From NCBI RefSeq assembly GCF_004526345.1, contig NZ_CP038213.1, forward strand, positions 1,364,001-1,428,000: a stretch of 64,000 nt of DNA. The letters are read 5' to 3'. Shown here in pieces: positions 34,169 through 42,988 of this stretch. The notes beneath the pieces were generated by a model, which ran no database searches, had not been told where the DNA came from, and saw nothing but the letters and a program-made list of their open reading frames with translations. Position 1 is the stretch's first letter. The number at the start of each line of letters is the position of its first letter. Both the position numbers and the translations under genes were made by a program. This DNA is from Ornithinimicrobium flavum (GTDB lineage: Bacteria; Actinomycetota; Actinomycetes; Actinomycetales; Dermatophilaceae).

Positions 34169-34845
34169 CCCAGGTCGAGCATGGTGTTGGTGAGGTCCCA
34201 CCGGCGGTTGGGGTTGTCCGAGATGGCGTAGTAGAGCCCGAAGCGGACCTCCGCCTCGATCGCCCGGCGGAAGACCTGCTCGGTGTCGTCCTCGGAGAGC
34301 CACATGGCCCTCAGCACGTCCTCGTCCACCAGGGTGGCGTCGCCGGAGACCCAGCCGATCCGCAGGGCGATGAAGTCCAGCCCGTGCTCGTCGTGGTAGA
34401 ACCGGCCGAGGATCTCGCCGAAGGCCTTGGAGACCCCGTAGAGGGAGTCGCCGCGGGGGAGGTGGTGGGGGTAGACGGGCCACTCCTCGTGACGGTCGTA
34501 CATCCCCATGGCGTGGTTGCTGGAGGCGAAGACGACGCGGCGCACGCCCTGCTCCCGGGCAGCCTCCAGCACGTTGCGCAGGCCGACGATGTTGGCCGAC
34601 AGCACGTCCTCCCACTCCGAGTCAGGGGAGGCCGCACCGGCGAGGTGCAGGACCGTGTCCACCCCGTCCATCAGCTCCTTGACCTGCGGGTAGTCGGTCA
34701 GGTCGGCCTCGCGCAGGACCTTCTCCTGCTCGGGGGTGCGCGGCGTGCGGCCGTGCTGCACCACGTCGTAGTCGTCGTGGAGGCGCTCGGCGAGGAGGTG
34801 GCCGACCTCTCCGGTGGCACCGGTGATCAGGACGCGTCGTGTCAT
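34069..34845 (-). CDS. NAD-dependent epimerase/dehydratase, uronate dehydrogenase-like
   Basis: 258-residue SDR from ATG 34845. Cofactor motif GATGEVGHLLAERL is at about 8-21; the active-site YGVSK follows SSNHAMGMYDRHEE; the C-terminal SDNPNRRWDLTNTMLDLGY matches uronate dehydrogenases, which oxidise galacturonate or glucuronate to lactones. An acidic tail (EPGEEEEVVEGG) ends the protein. It is divergent from the SNF2 gene by about 60 bases. Confidence 0.82.
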   Translation of the reverse strand: MTRRVLITGATGEVGHLLAERLHDDYDVVQHGRTPRTPEQEKVLREADLTDYPQVKELMDGVDTVLHLAGAASPDSEWEDVLSANIVGLRNVLEAAREQGVRRVVFASSNHAMGMYDRHEEWPVYPHHLPRGDSLYGVSKAFGEILGRFYHDEHGLDFIALRIGWVSGDATLVDEDVLRAMWLSEDDTEQVFRRAIEAEVRFGLYYAISDNPNRRWDLTNTMLDLGYRPKDSWTDEPGEEEEVVEGGAEVRDNWPQDS

Positions 34846-34909
34846 GGCCCCAGTCTGCGGGGCGGGTCGACGGGCCGCGACCCGGCCGGTCGCTGGCACG
34901 ATGTCCCGC

Positions 34910-37546
34910 ATGACGGACGCCCTGGACCGAGCCCTGGTGCGGGAGGCGACCGAGGCGGCGCAGCGGCTCAGCCCGGTGGCCGCGCGGGTGCTCGAGCACC
35001 GGGGACGCACGCTCCGGGAGGCCGAGCAGGCAGGGCGGACCCTGCGGGCCAGGGTGGCCGGGGTGCACCCCCCGGGCTCGCTGCGCTGGCGGGTGCTGCC
35101 GCTCGAGCCGGGCGACGGTCCGCGCCTCGGCGCGTTGGCGGCGGCGGTGGGGCTGGAGCCGATGACGGAGGAGCAGGAGCGACTGCTGCGTGCCCTGGTC
35201 GAGGACGTGCCGGAGACCGTGCGGCGGACCCGTCCCCTCCACGGCCTGCGTCGTCTCTTCCTCTCGGGCCGGCGTCGGGAGGAGGCGGAGGGTGCCGCCC
35301 GGCAGCTGCTGGAGGGGTATGCCGTGTGGGGCTCCGGGGCGACCACGCAGCTGCTGGCGCGGTGGGAGGCGGGCACCCGGGAGCCGACCCTGCCGGTGGC
35401 GCTCGCGCAGGCCTGGTCGGACCACGTCGGCCTGACGGAACGCCTCGGCGGAGGCGGGACCCGCCGGTCGGTCGTTCCCCTGGGTGAGCTCGCCGGGCTG
35501 CCCGGGGCGGCCCGCTCGCTCGCGGCCGTCATCGGGCGCGAGCTCCGGGCCCGGCAGGCGGCGGTCGACGCCGGGGAGGCCGTGCGCGAGTCCGAGGCCG
35601 ACCGGCTGGTGGCCCAGATGCCGGTGGACCGGCTGCGGGAGGCGACACGGGAGCGGCTGCGGGTCGGGGCGCTCACCGAGGCCGGGATCACCACCGTGGG
35701 GGACGTGCTGGCCCGCGGCACCAGCCTGTCCCGCGTCCCGGGGGTCGGGGAGGTCACCGCCCGGCGGATGCTCGGTGCCGCGGAGACCCTGCGCACGCTG
35801 GCCCGCGAGGACGCCCGCGTCACCCTCGACCCCGCCCGGCGGGACCCGGCGGCCACCCGGCTGCTGGGCGCGCTGCATACCTGGGAAATGCTGCGGCAGG
35901 CTGCCAAGGCGACCGACGTCGTCGCCCTGGCCCAGGTGCTCCTGCCCCTCGCCGACCGTCTCACCTCGGCCACGACCCACCTGGCCGTCCTGAGCGACGG
36001 CCCGGACGCCGACGACCTCCGCGCGCTGGTGACCCCCCTGCTGGAGCGGGCCAGGGAGCTCGACGACGCCCTGCGCCGGGCCGGCGCCGGGGACCCCTGG
36101 ACCGACTTCGTGCGCCGCCCGGCCGACTACTTCGCGCTCCTGTCCGAGCTCGGCCTGGTCGAGGAGACCGGGGTCTTCGGCGACCTGCCCGACGACGTCG
36201 TCGAGGCGGTGCGGGCCCAGGAGCTGGACGGGTCGCTGCTCACGGTGTCGCTGCGCGGCTACCAGAGCTTCGCCGCCCGCTTCGCCCTCGTGCAGGAGAA
36301 GGTCCTCGTCGGTGACGAGATGGGGCTCGGCAAGACGATCGAGGGGCTCGCCGTGCTGGCGCACCTGGCCATGCAGGGGGGAAGGTGGTTCCTCGTGGTG
36401 TGCCCTGCCGCCGTCGTCAGCAACTGGGTGCGGGAGGTCCACGCCCGCACCGACGCCTCGGTCCGGGCTCACCGGGTGCACGGCCCTGGGCGCGAGGAGG
36501 CGCTGGCCCGGTGGCGGCGGGACGGCGGGGTGGCGGTGACGACCTACGAGACGCTCGGGTCGGTGTGGGACGAGCTGACCGGGTTCGAGCTGGACGCGCT
36601 CGTGGTGGACGAGGCGCACTACGTGAAGAACCCGCGCGCCCGGCGCTCGCAGCGGATCGCCGCGCTGGCCGCCCGCACCGAGCACGTCGTGCTGCTCACC
36701 GGCACCCCGCTGGAGAACCGGACGGCCGAGTTCGGCACGCTCGTCGGCTACCTGCGCCCGGAGCTGGTCGCCGGGCTGGGGACCGCCGCCGCGGCCGACT
36801 TCCGCCGGGCGGTGGCGCCGGTCTACCTGCGGCGCAACACCGAGGACGTGCTCGTCGAGCTGCCCGAGCTCGTCGAGGTGGACGAGTGGCTGGAGCTGTC
36901 CGCCGCCGACCGCACGGCCTACCGGGACGCGGTCGCGGACGGCAACTTCATGGCGATGCGCCGCGCGGCGTTCGTGGCCGGGGCCGGGTCGGCCAAGCTG
37001 CAGCGGCTGGTCGAGCTCGTGGCCGAGGCGGAGGACAACGGCCGTCGGCTCCTCGTCTTCTCCTACTTCCGCGACGTCCTGGAGGAGGTGGCGGCCGCGC
37101 TGCCCGGCCCGGTCTTCGGCCCGATCACCGGGTCGGTGCCGGCCACCGAGCGGCAGCGGGTCGTGGACGACTTCTCCGCGGCCCGGGGCGGGGCGGCCCT
37201 CGTCGCGCAGATCCAGGCCGGGGGAGTGGGCCTGAACATCCAGGCGGCGTCGGTCGTCGTCCTGTGCGAGCCGCAGGTCAAGCCCACCACCGAGTGGCAG
37301 GCGATCGCGCGTGCCCGACGGATGGGGCAGCTGGAGTCGGTGCAGGTGCACCGCCTGTTGGCCGAGGACAGCGTGGACGAGCGGATGGTGGAGATCCTGT
37401 CGGGCAAGAGCGAGATCTTCCACCGTTTCGCCCGCGTCAGCGACACCGCGCAGGCCGCACCCGAGGCGTTCGACGTGAGCGAGGCCGACCTGGCCCGTCG
37501 GGTCGTCGCGGCGGAGCGGGCGCGGCTCTTCCCCGAGGGGGCCTGA
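34910..37546 (+). CDS. SNF2-family helicase with internal helix-hairpin-helix region
   Basis: Second Swi2/Snf2-type ATPase, 878 residues from ATG 34910 (ATG 34901 is possible). The N-terminal half has an HhH-like segment at about 258-300 (AGITTVGDVLARGTSLSRVP). Motif I is DEMGLGKT (469-476), motif II DEAH (567-570), motif III LTGTPLEN; motif VI reads ARARRMGQLESVQV, with Arg-Met in place of the usual HRIGQ. It shares little detail with the SNF2 protein at the window start, so they are not a recent duplication. Role probably in DNA repair or chromosome remodelling. Confidence 0.9.
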   Translation: MTDALDRALVREATEAAQRLSPVAARVLEHRGRTLREAEQAGRTLRARVAGVHPPGSLRWRVLPLEPGDGPRLGALAAAVGLEPMTEEQERLLRALVEDVPETVRRTRPLHGLRRLFLSGRRREEAEGAARQLLEGYAVWGSGATTQLLARWEAGTREPTLPVALAQAWSDHVGLTERLGGGGTRRSVVPLGELAGLPGAARSLAAVIGRELRARQAAVDAGEAVRESEADRLVAQMPVDRLREATRERLRVGALTEAGITTVGDVLARGTSLSRVPGVGEVTARRMLGAAETLRTLAREDARVTLDPARRDPAATRLLGALHTWEMLRQAAKATDVVALAQVLLPLADRLTSATTHLAVLSDGPDADDLRALVTPLLERARELDDALRRAGAGDPWTDFVRRPADYFALLSELGLVEETGVFGDLPDDVVEAVRAQELDGSLLTVSLRGYQSFAARFALVQEKVLVGDEMGLGKTIEGLAVLAHLAMQGGRWFLVVCPAAVVSNWVREVHARTDASVRAHRVHGPGREEALARWRRDGGVAVTTYETLGSVWDELTGFELDALVVDEAHYVKNPRARRSQRIAALAARTEHVVLLTGTPLENRTAEFGTLVGYLRPELVAGLGTAAAADFRRAVAPVYLRRNTEDVLVELPELVEVDEWLELSAADRTAYRDAVADGNFMAMRRAAFVAGAGSAKLQRLVELVAEAEDNGRRLLVFSYFRDVLEEVAAALPGPVFGPITGSVPATERQRVVDDFSAARGGAALVAQIQAGGVGLNIQAASVVVLCEPQVKPTTEWQAIARARRMGQLESVQVHRLLAEDSVDERMVEILSGKSEIFHRFARVSDTAQAAPEAFDVSEADLARRVVAAERARLFPEGA

Positions 37547-37643
37547 GGCGGGCGGCGGGTCGTTCGCAGGGACGGGTCGGCGCGCCGTTGGGATACTCGA
37601 CGCGACCGGTCACCCGGTGCCCGTCGCCAAGGAGGTTGTGTCC

Positions 37644-38081
37644 ATGTCCGTCAACACCAGGTCCATCGCCGCCCCGCCGGAGGCCGTCTTCGACGTGCTG
37701 GCCAACGGCTGGCTCTTCCCGTCATGGGTGGTGGGCGCCTCCCGCATGCGGGACGTCGACGACGCGTGGCCGTCGGTGGGCGCCAAGCTGCACCACTCCG
37801 TGGGTGCCTGGCCGGCCCTCATCGACGACTCCACCTCGATCCTGGAGTGGGACCCGCCCAGGCGGGCGGTGCTGCAGGCCCGGATCTGGCCGATGGGCGA
37901 GGCCACGGTGACCCTCCAGGTCGAGCCCCAGGGGGAGGGGAGCCTGGTGACGCTCCTCGAGGAGCCCTCGAGCGGGCCGATGGCGATGCTGCCCGGGCCG
38001 ATGGCCGACGTGCCGATCTACGTCCGCAACACCGAGACCCTGCGCCGCCTGGCCTACCTGGCCGAGGGCCACGCCAGGTAG
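37644..38081 (+). CDS. SRPBCC (START-like) family protein
   Basis: 145-residue hydrophobic-ligand-pocket protein. ATG 37644 is fixed by AAGGAGG at 37629-37635. Opening strand SVNTRSIAAPPEAVFDVLAN is typical of polyketide-cyclase/SRPBCC proteins; LEWDPPRRAVLQARIWPMG and LLEEPSSGPMAML match the later strands. Ligand unknown. Followed 7 bases later by a metallophosphoesterase gene. Confidence 0.82.
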   Translation: MSVNTRSIAAPPEAVFDVLANGWLFPSWVVGASRMRDVDDAWPSVGAKLHHSVGAWPALIDDSTSILEWDPPRRAVLQARIWPMGEATVTLQVEPQGEGSLVTLLEEPSSGPMAMLPGPMADVPIYVRNTETLRRLAYLAEGHAR

Positions 38082-38088
38082 CGCCGGG

Positions 38089-38595
38089 ATGGTCGACCCC
38101 GGCGTCCTGCGGCTGCTCCTCCTCGCCGACACCCATGTCCCGAGGCGGGCCAGGGATCTGCCCGCCGAGGTGTGGGCCCAGGTCGAGGCGGTCGACGTGG
38201 TCGTCCACGCCGGGGACTGGGTCACCCCGGACCTGCTCGACGAGCTCGAGGAGCGCTCACGCCGTCTGGTCGCCGTGTGGGGCAACAACGACGGGCCGGA
38301 GCTGCGCCGCCGGCTCCCCGAGGTGGCCAGGGTCGAGCTGGGAGGTATGCGGTGGGGCGTGGTCCACGAGACCGGCGCGAAGGCGCGGCGCGAGGAGCGC
38401 CTGCGCGCCGCATACCCGGACCTGGACGTCCTCGTCTTCGGGCACAGCCACATCCCCTGGGACACCGAGCACGCGGGGCTGCGGCTGCTCAACCCCGGAT
38501 CACCGACCGACCGGCGGCGTCAGTCGCACTGCACGTTCATGACCTGCACCGTCACCGCCGGTGCGGTCCACGACCTGGTGCTGCACCGACTGTGA
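38089..38595 (+). CDS. Metallophosphoesterase, YfcE/MJ0936 type
   Basis: 168-residue calcineurin-like phosphodiesterase. All metal-binding motifs are visible: LLADTHVP (DxH), HAGDWV, GNNDGPELR and FGHSHIPW. Small single-domain members hydrolyse phosphodiesters such as bis-pNPP in vitro; the natural substrate is unknown. It follows the SRPBCC gene by 7 bases. Confidence 0.88.
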   Translation: MVDPGVLRLLLLADTHVPRRARDLPAEVWAQVEAVDVVVHAGDWVTPDLLDELEERSRRLVAVWGNNDGPELRRRLPEVARVELGGMRWGVVHETGAKARREERLRAAYPDLDVLVFGHSHIPWDTEHAGLRLLNPGSPTDRRRQSHCTFMTCTVTAGAVHDLVLHRL

Positions 38596-38610
38596 GGCGG
38601 TCGAGGGCCC

Positions 38611-38949
38611 TCAGCTGGCGGGGTCGTACATGAACACCCGCAGCTCCTGGGCGCAGCGGCAGGCGACGGCGATCTTCGCGGCCCACTCCAGGGCGTCCTC
38701 ACGGGTGGGGACCTCCAGCACGGTGTAGCCGCCCTCGAGCTCGGAGGTCTGGGGGTAGGTCCCCTCCCTCACGGTGCCGTCGCCGGTGACCAGGACGGGC
38801 GGGACGCTCTCGTCGATGCCCCCGCCGAACACCCAGACACCGGCGTCCTTGGCCTCCTGGACCACGGCGTGCGACGCGTCGGAGACAGCCTGCATCTCCT
38901 CGGCGGGCACCACCATGGCGGCACTGGGGAACGAGATCAGGACCTTCAT
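38611..38949 (-). CDS. YCII-related (YciI-like) domain protein
   Basis: 112 residues from ATG 38949 with an alpha-beta ferredoxin-like layout: MKVLISFPSA, KDAGVWVFGGGID, ELEGGYTVLEVPTREDALEWA and CRCAQELRVFMYDP. Similar to DGPF/YCII-domain proteins often encoded beside ECF sigma factors; no sigma-factor gene is adjacent here. Function unknown. Confidence 0.8.
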   Translation of the reverse strand: MKVLISFPSAAMVVPAEEMQAVSDASHAVVQEAKDAGVWVFGGGIDESVPPVLVTGDGTVREGTYPQTSELEGGYTVLEVPTREDALEWAAKIAVACRCAQELRVFMYDPAS

Positions 38950-39055
38950 GGCGACTCCTTCGCGGTGTTCTCGCGGACGTCGTCAGCGTAGACCCGGCCG
39001 GTGACACCGTGGGCGGGAAGCGGGATCGGCACCACAGGGTGCGAGACTGCGCGGC

Positions 39056-39817
39056 ATGACCCTGACGGCCACGACGATCGCGCTCATCGTCGTCGCGATC
39101 GTCGTGGGTGCGACCCTGCAGCGGGTCTCGGGGCTCGGCATGGGGCTGGTCGTCGCCCCCCTCCTGGCGTTGCTGCTCGGGGCGTCCGAGGGGGTGCTCG
39201 TCGCCAACGCCACGACGACCGTCTCGGCCTTCCTGCTCACGCTCGCGGTGCGGCGCGCGATCGAGTGGCGGCGCGCGCTGCTCATCGGGGCGGCGGCCGT
39301 GCCGGGGGCCGTGCTGGGTGCGCTGCTCGTGGGCGCCCTGCCTGCGGCCGCGCTCCAGATCCTCGTCGGGGCGGTCGTCCTGCTCGGGCTGGGCACCGGG
39401 TGGCTGGTGGACCACCTGGGCAAGCTCCCGCACGTGCGCCGGTGGTGGGTCACGCCCGGCGCGGGCCTGGTCGGGGGCGCCCTCAACACGATCGCGGGGG
39501 TCGCCGGTCCGGTGATGATCGTGCACTCCCGGCTCGTGCGGTGGGGGCAGGCGGGCTTCGCCGCGACCATGCAGCCGGTCTTCATGACGATGGGCGGTCT
39601 GTCGGTGCTGGCCAAGACCTTCGTGACCCCCGTGTCGGCGTGGGTGCCGCCGTGGTGGCTCGGGGTGGTGGTCGTCGGGGGAGTCCTCGTCGGCATCGCC
39701 GTGGGTGGCTACCTCTCCACCCGGGTCACGGCCGCGACGGCGCGCCGCACCGCCACCATCGTCGCCGCGCTGGGCGCGGCGGCCGCGCTGGTGCGCGGGC
39801 TCCTCATGGTGGTCTAG
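39056..39817 (+). CDS. TauE/SafE-family sulfite/sulfoacetate exporter-like membrane protein
   Basis: 253 residues from ATG 39056, about eight hydrophobic helices arranged in two similar halves, as in the TauE/SafE (DUF81) family. N-terminal repeat GLGMGLVVAPLLALLLGASEG and second-half GGALNTIAGVAGPVMIV are typical. The transported anion is not predictable. No cysteate, taurine or thiosulfate genes are adjacent. Confidence 0.85.
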   Translation: MTLTATTIALIVVAIVVGATLQRVSGLGMGLVVAPLLALLLGASEGVLVANATTTVSAFLLTLAVRRAIEWRRALLIGAAAVPGAVLGALLVGALPAAALQILVGAVVLLGLGTGWLVDHLGKLPHVRRWWVTPGAGLVGGALNTIAGVAGPVMIVHSRLVRWGQAGFAATMQPVFMTMGGLSVLAKTFVTPVSAWVPPWWLGVVVVGGVLVGIAVGGYLSTRVTAATARRTATIVAALGAAAALVRGLLMVV

Positions 39818-39865
39818 TCGCGCGGGGCCCGGCCGCGGTCCCGAGCAGCCGACCGCCAGGCGGTA

Positions 39866-39926
39866 TGCACGTCCGTGCACCTCATGCACGCCCGACCACC
39901 GTGTCTGTGGTGCAGGAGCGTGCATG
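39866..39926. terminator. Nested inverted repeats between convergent genes
   Basis: TGCACG/CGTGCA (39866-39879) is followed by CATGCACG at 39883-39890, repeated inverted as CGTGCATG at 39919-39926, enclosing ACCAC/GTGGT. The 139-base gap separates the converging TauE-like and GT4 genes. A bidirectional terminator or mRNA-end hairpin is the simplest reading; there is no U-tract. Confidence 0.4.
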
Positions 39927-39956
39927 CCTCCCCTGGAGTCCCTCGGGGACGGCCGC

Positions 39957-41006
39957 TCAGGCCCGGGTGGTCGCCAACTCGCGGTAGAGGCGGACCAGGC
40001 GCTCGGCCGCGGTGGCGCTGTCGAATCGCTCGGCGATCCGGGCCGACCCCCGCCGCCAGCGCTCGCGCTCCTGCGGGTCGTCCCGCAGCCGGGTCAGGGC
40101 GTGGGCGAAGCCGTCGTCGTCGCAGCGGAGGACGTCGTCGCCGAAGGTGTCGTCGTACTCCCGCAGGTCGCGGGCCACGACGGGCAGACCGACACCGGCT
40201 GCCTCGAGGATGCACATCGGGTGGTTCTCCTGCTCGGCCGGCAGGAGGAAGACGTCAGCGGCCTGCAGGTGGCGCCGGACCTCCGGGTGCGGGACGACGT
40301 CGGTGTAGTGCAGGTTGTCGGGGGCCTGGTCCATGAGCCGCCGCATCGCCCCGTGCTCGGCCCCCAGGTGCCTGAACGGGATGCCGCCGACCCAGACGAA
40401 CGAGACGTCCGGGTGCTCCCGGGCCAGCCGGTCGACGACGTCGAGGCGCTTGCGCGGCTGGACCTGCCCGACCCCCACCACGACGAAGGCGTCCTCGGCG
40501 ATGCCCAGGTGCCGGCGCGCGGCCGCCCGGTCCTCCGGCGTCGTGCGGTAGGCGCTCATGTCGACGGTGTTGTGCAGCACCTCGATGCGGTGGCCGGCGA
40601 CACCGAGCTCGTGCTCGAGGACCCTGGCGACGGTGCCGGACACCGCCAGGACCTTGTCGGCCCGCCGGTAGAACCACCGCATGTAGGCCCGCGCCAGGGG
40701 CGCCCAGTGGCGGGCGCCCCGGATCGAGCCCACGAGCGAGTCCGGTATGACGTGCGCCGACACCACGGTGCGTGCGCGCCGGTCCAGGACCTTGCGCCAC
40801 ATCGCCGAGCCCATGGTGTGCAGGTGGTAGACGTCGCACTCCACGCGCTCGCCGTAGGCCCCGCGCACCAGCGTCACGTCGTCGCGGCGCTCCAGCGCGC
40901 CCGCCAGCTCGACGTAGGCCGTGTGCACGCCATGGCCCTGCACCGAGATGTCGCTCTCGCTGGCCATGTTGACGACCAGGGAGCGTCCGGACCGCACGTC
41001 CCTCAC
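39957..41006 (-). CDS. Glycosyltransferase family 4
   Basis: 349-residue GT-B fold glycosyltransferase from GTG 41006, whose start overlaps the VTT-protein stop (GTGA). C-terminal nucleotide-sugar domain features include VVGVGQVQPRKRLDVV and the E-x7-E-like EQENHPMCILEAAGVGLPVV. N-terminal acceptor domain carries DVYHLHTMGSAMW. It is the last gene of a GT4-VTT-GT4 operon and probably acts on a membrane glycolipid or polysaccharide. Confidence 0.85.
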   Translation of the reverse strand: MRDVRSGRSLVVNMASESDISVQGHGVHTAYVELAGALERRDDVTLVRGAYGERVECDVYHLHTMGSAMWRKVLDRRARTVVSAHVIPDSLVGSIRGARHWAPLARAYMRWFYRRADKVLAVSGTVARVLEHELGVAGHRIEVLHNTVDMSAYRTTPEDRAAARRHLGIAEDAFVVVGVGQVQPRKRLDVVDRLAREHPDVSFVWVGGIPFRHLGAEHGAMRRLMDQAPDNLHYTDVVPHPEVRRHLQAADVFLLPAEQENHPMCILEAAGVGLPVVARDLREYDDTFGDDVLRCDDDGFAHALTRLRDDPQERERWRRGSARIAERFDSATAAERLVRLYRELATTRA

Positions 41007-41650
41007 GTCGCCAGCCAGGGGAGGACGTGCTGGAGGAGCGACAGGACGCCGAAGGTGTAGACCACCAGCGCCCACGGCTTGAGCAGCAGGACGACGAGCA
41101 CGAAGGTGCGCAGCCGCATACCGGACAGGCCCGCGAGATAGCACAGCAGGTCGTCAGGGGCCAGGGGCAGGGCGATCCCGACCGCGAACCAGCGGGTGAA
41201 GTGCCGGTGCTCCAGCCACCCGAGGTAGCGCTCGACGGTGGCGGGGCGGAAGCGTGAGCGCAGGACGTCCGTGCCCACGTGCCGGGACAGGAGGAAGACC
41301 GCGACCGAGCCGAGGCAGGTGGCGGCGTACGCCACGAGCAGGCCCACGACCGGGCCGAACAGCACGGGCGCGGCCAGGACCGTGACCGACCCCGGGACCA
41401 CGGGGAGGACCGCCTCGCCGGCACCGACCAGGGCGTAGACGATCGGGGCCCACGGACCGAAGCCGGCCAGGAAGTCCTGCAGCCGCCCGACGGAGGTGAG
41501 CACCCCGGCCTGGACGCCCCACGTGACCAGCAGCGCGAGGAGGAGCCAGCCGACGACCGTGACCCGTCGGGACCAGCGCAGGACGGGAGGGACCGGTCGC
41601 GACCGGATCGGGGACGCCCGCGCGAGCGGGACGGTGGCGACGGCGTTCAT
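41003..41650 (-). CDS. VTT/DedA-domain membrane protein
   Basis: 215 residues from ATG 41650, with about five hydrophobic segments. The VTT motif region includes EAVLPVVPGSVTVLAAPVLF and a later LPLAPDDLLCYLAGLSGM re-entrant loop. DedA-family proteins are linked to lipid flipping and membrane homeostasis. It is sandwiched between two glycosyltransferase genes with 4-base overlaps on both sides, suggesting a coordinated role in a lipid-linked glycan. Confidence 0.85.
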   Translation of the reverse strand: MNAVATVPLARASPIRSRPVPPVLRWSRRVTVVGWLLLALLVTWGVQAGVLTSVGRLQDFLAGFGPWAPIVYALVGAGEAVLPVVPGSVTVLAAPVLFGPVVGLLVAYAATCLGSVAVFLLSRHVGTDVLRSRFRPATVERYLGWLEHRHFTRWFAVGIALPLAPDDLLCYLAGLSGMRLRTFVLVVLLLKPWALVVYTFGVLSLLQHVLPWLAT

Positions 41651-42855
41651 GCCGCCCACCTCGCGGTGCGCAGGCGTCCCCGGGCCCGGTCGTAGGTCGC
41701 GCAGACGGCGTCCACGAACGCGGCGCGGCCGAAGCCGGCGGCCGTGTCGGTGGCCCCCTGCGACCACCGCCGCCGCAGGGCCGGGTCGCGCAGCAGCCAG
41801 GTGAGCGTCCGGGTGAACTCCTCCGGCTGCTGGTAGCGGCGACCGTTGTGACCGTCGAGGACGACCCCGTCCAGCGAGGCGTCGTCCCGGCACAGCACGG
41901 GCACCCCGCTGGCCAAGGCCTCCAGGAAGGTCAGGCCCTGGGTCTCGCTGCGGGAGGCGGAGACGAAGACGTCGGCCAGCCGGTAGTAGTCCGGCACCCG
42001 GGCCGGGTCGACCGCCCCGGCGAACCGGACCCGGTGCGACATACCCAGGCGTTCCACCTGCTGGCGGAGCGTCCCGGCCTGCGGGCCGTCGCCGGCGAGC
42101 ACCAGCTCCCACGGCTCGTGCTGCACCTGGCCGAGCAGGTCCACGATCTCGGTCACGCTCTTCTCCTCGGCCAGCCGTCCCAGGCTGAGGACGACGGGGA
42201 CGCCCGGGGTGAGCCCGAGCTCCTCCCGCAGCTCGGGCGACGGGGCCCCGGGGGTGAAGCGCGTCAGATCGACCCCGGTGGGCACGACGGCGATGGGCAC
42301 CCGCACGCCGTAGCCCCGCAGCAGGCGCTCGATCTTGGCGGTGGGCGCGATGACCGTGCTCGTCCGGTTGAGGGTCTGCCGGGCGAAGGAGGCGCACAGG
42401 GCCCGGCCGGTGCCGCGGTGGGGGAAGAAATAGTGCGTGTAGTCGGCGTACAGCGTGTGGTAGGTGTGCACGTGGGGGACGGCGAGCCGCCGGGCGAGGC
42501 GACGGGCCCACCAGAACACGACGAACTCCGTGTGCGAGTGCAGCACGTCCGGTCGCCAGGCGACCAGGTCGGCCAGCGTCTCGGCGTCCACCGGGCGTCC
42601 CAGCCGGGCGCGAGGGTAGATGGAGCTGGCGTCGAGCGACGGGAGGCGGTAGATCCCGGCGTCGTAGGTGGTGCGCCGCCCCGGGCCCACGGTGAGCACA
42701 CGCACGTCGTGCCCGTCCTCCAGCAGCCCCCGGCGCAGCTCCTCGACCGAGGAGACGACCCCGTTGACGGTCGGCCGGTAGGTGTCGGTCAGCAGCAGGA
42801 CGCGACGCGCGCGGCCGGTGTGCCGACGCGGGCCGGGGACCCTGGACATGACCAT
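41647..42855 (-). CDS. Glycosyltransferase family 4 (PimB/MgtA-like)
   Basis: 402 residues from ATG 42855 (ATG 42849 possible). N-terminal domain has LLLTDTYRPTVNGVVSSVEE and HSHTEFVVFWWARRLA; the sugar-nucleotide domain has VVLSLGRLAEEKS and SRSETQGLTFLEALASGVPV. This matches actinobacterial mannosyl- or glucosyltransferases acting on diacylglycerol or phosphatidylinositol mannosides. First gene of the operon; divergent from the DUF1538 gene across 133 bases. Confidence 0.88.
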   Translation of the reverse strand: MVMSRVPGPRRHTGRARRVLLLTDTYRPTVNGVVSSVEELRRGLLEDGHDVRVLTVGPGRRTTYDAGIYRLPSLDASSIYPRARLGRPVDAETLADLVAWRPDVLHSHTEFVVFWWARRLARRLAVPHVHTYHTLYADYTHYFFPHRGTGRALCASFARQTLNRTSTVIAPTAKIERLLRGYGVRVPIAVVPTGVDLTRFTPGAPSPELREELGLTPGVPVVLSLGRLAEEKSVTEIVDLLGQVQHEPWELVLAGDGPQAGTLRQQVERLGMSHRVRFAGAVDPARVPDYYRLADVFVSASRSETQGLTFLEALASGVPVLCRDDASLDGVVLDGHNGRRYQQPEEFTRTLTWLLRDPALRRRWSQGATDTAAGFGRAAFVDAVCATYDRARGRLRTARWAA

Positions 42856-42891
42856 GCTCCGATGGTGTCGGACGGAGGGCGGTTGCGTCGT

Positions 42892-42964
42892 CATCCCGAG
42901 GTACGTGTCGCGTCCGACCACGGGATGAGGTGTCAGGTCACGCGCCCAACCCCCTCGGTAGGCT
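42892..42964. promoter_or_regulatory. Divergent promoter region with weak inverted repeat and -10-like element
   Basis: CATCCCG (42892-42898) and CGGGATG (42921-42927) are 7-bp inverted arms. TAGGCT at 42959-42964 is a plausible -10 for the DUF1538 operon, 25 bases before its ATG. No strong -35 seen. Confidence 0.3.
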
Positions 42965-42988
42965 GGAGCCACCGTCGAGGGAGACCGC

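Noticed and set aside
33568..35487. Long plus-strand frame across the tetR promoter and uronate-dehydrogenase gene
   Set aside because: Crosses two clear minus-strand genes and shows no family features.
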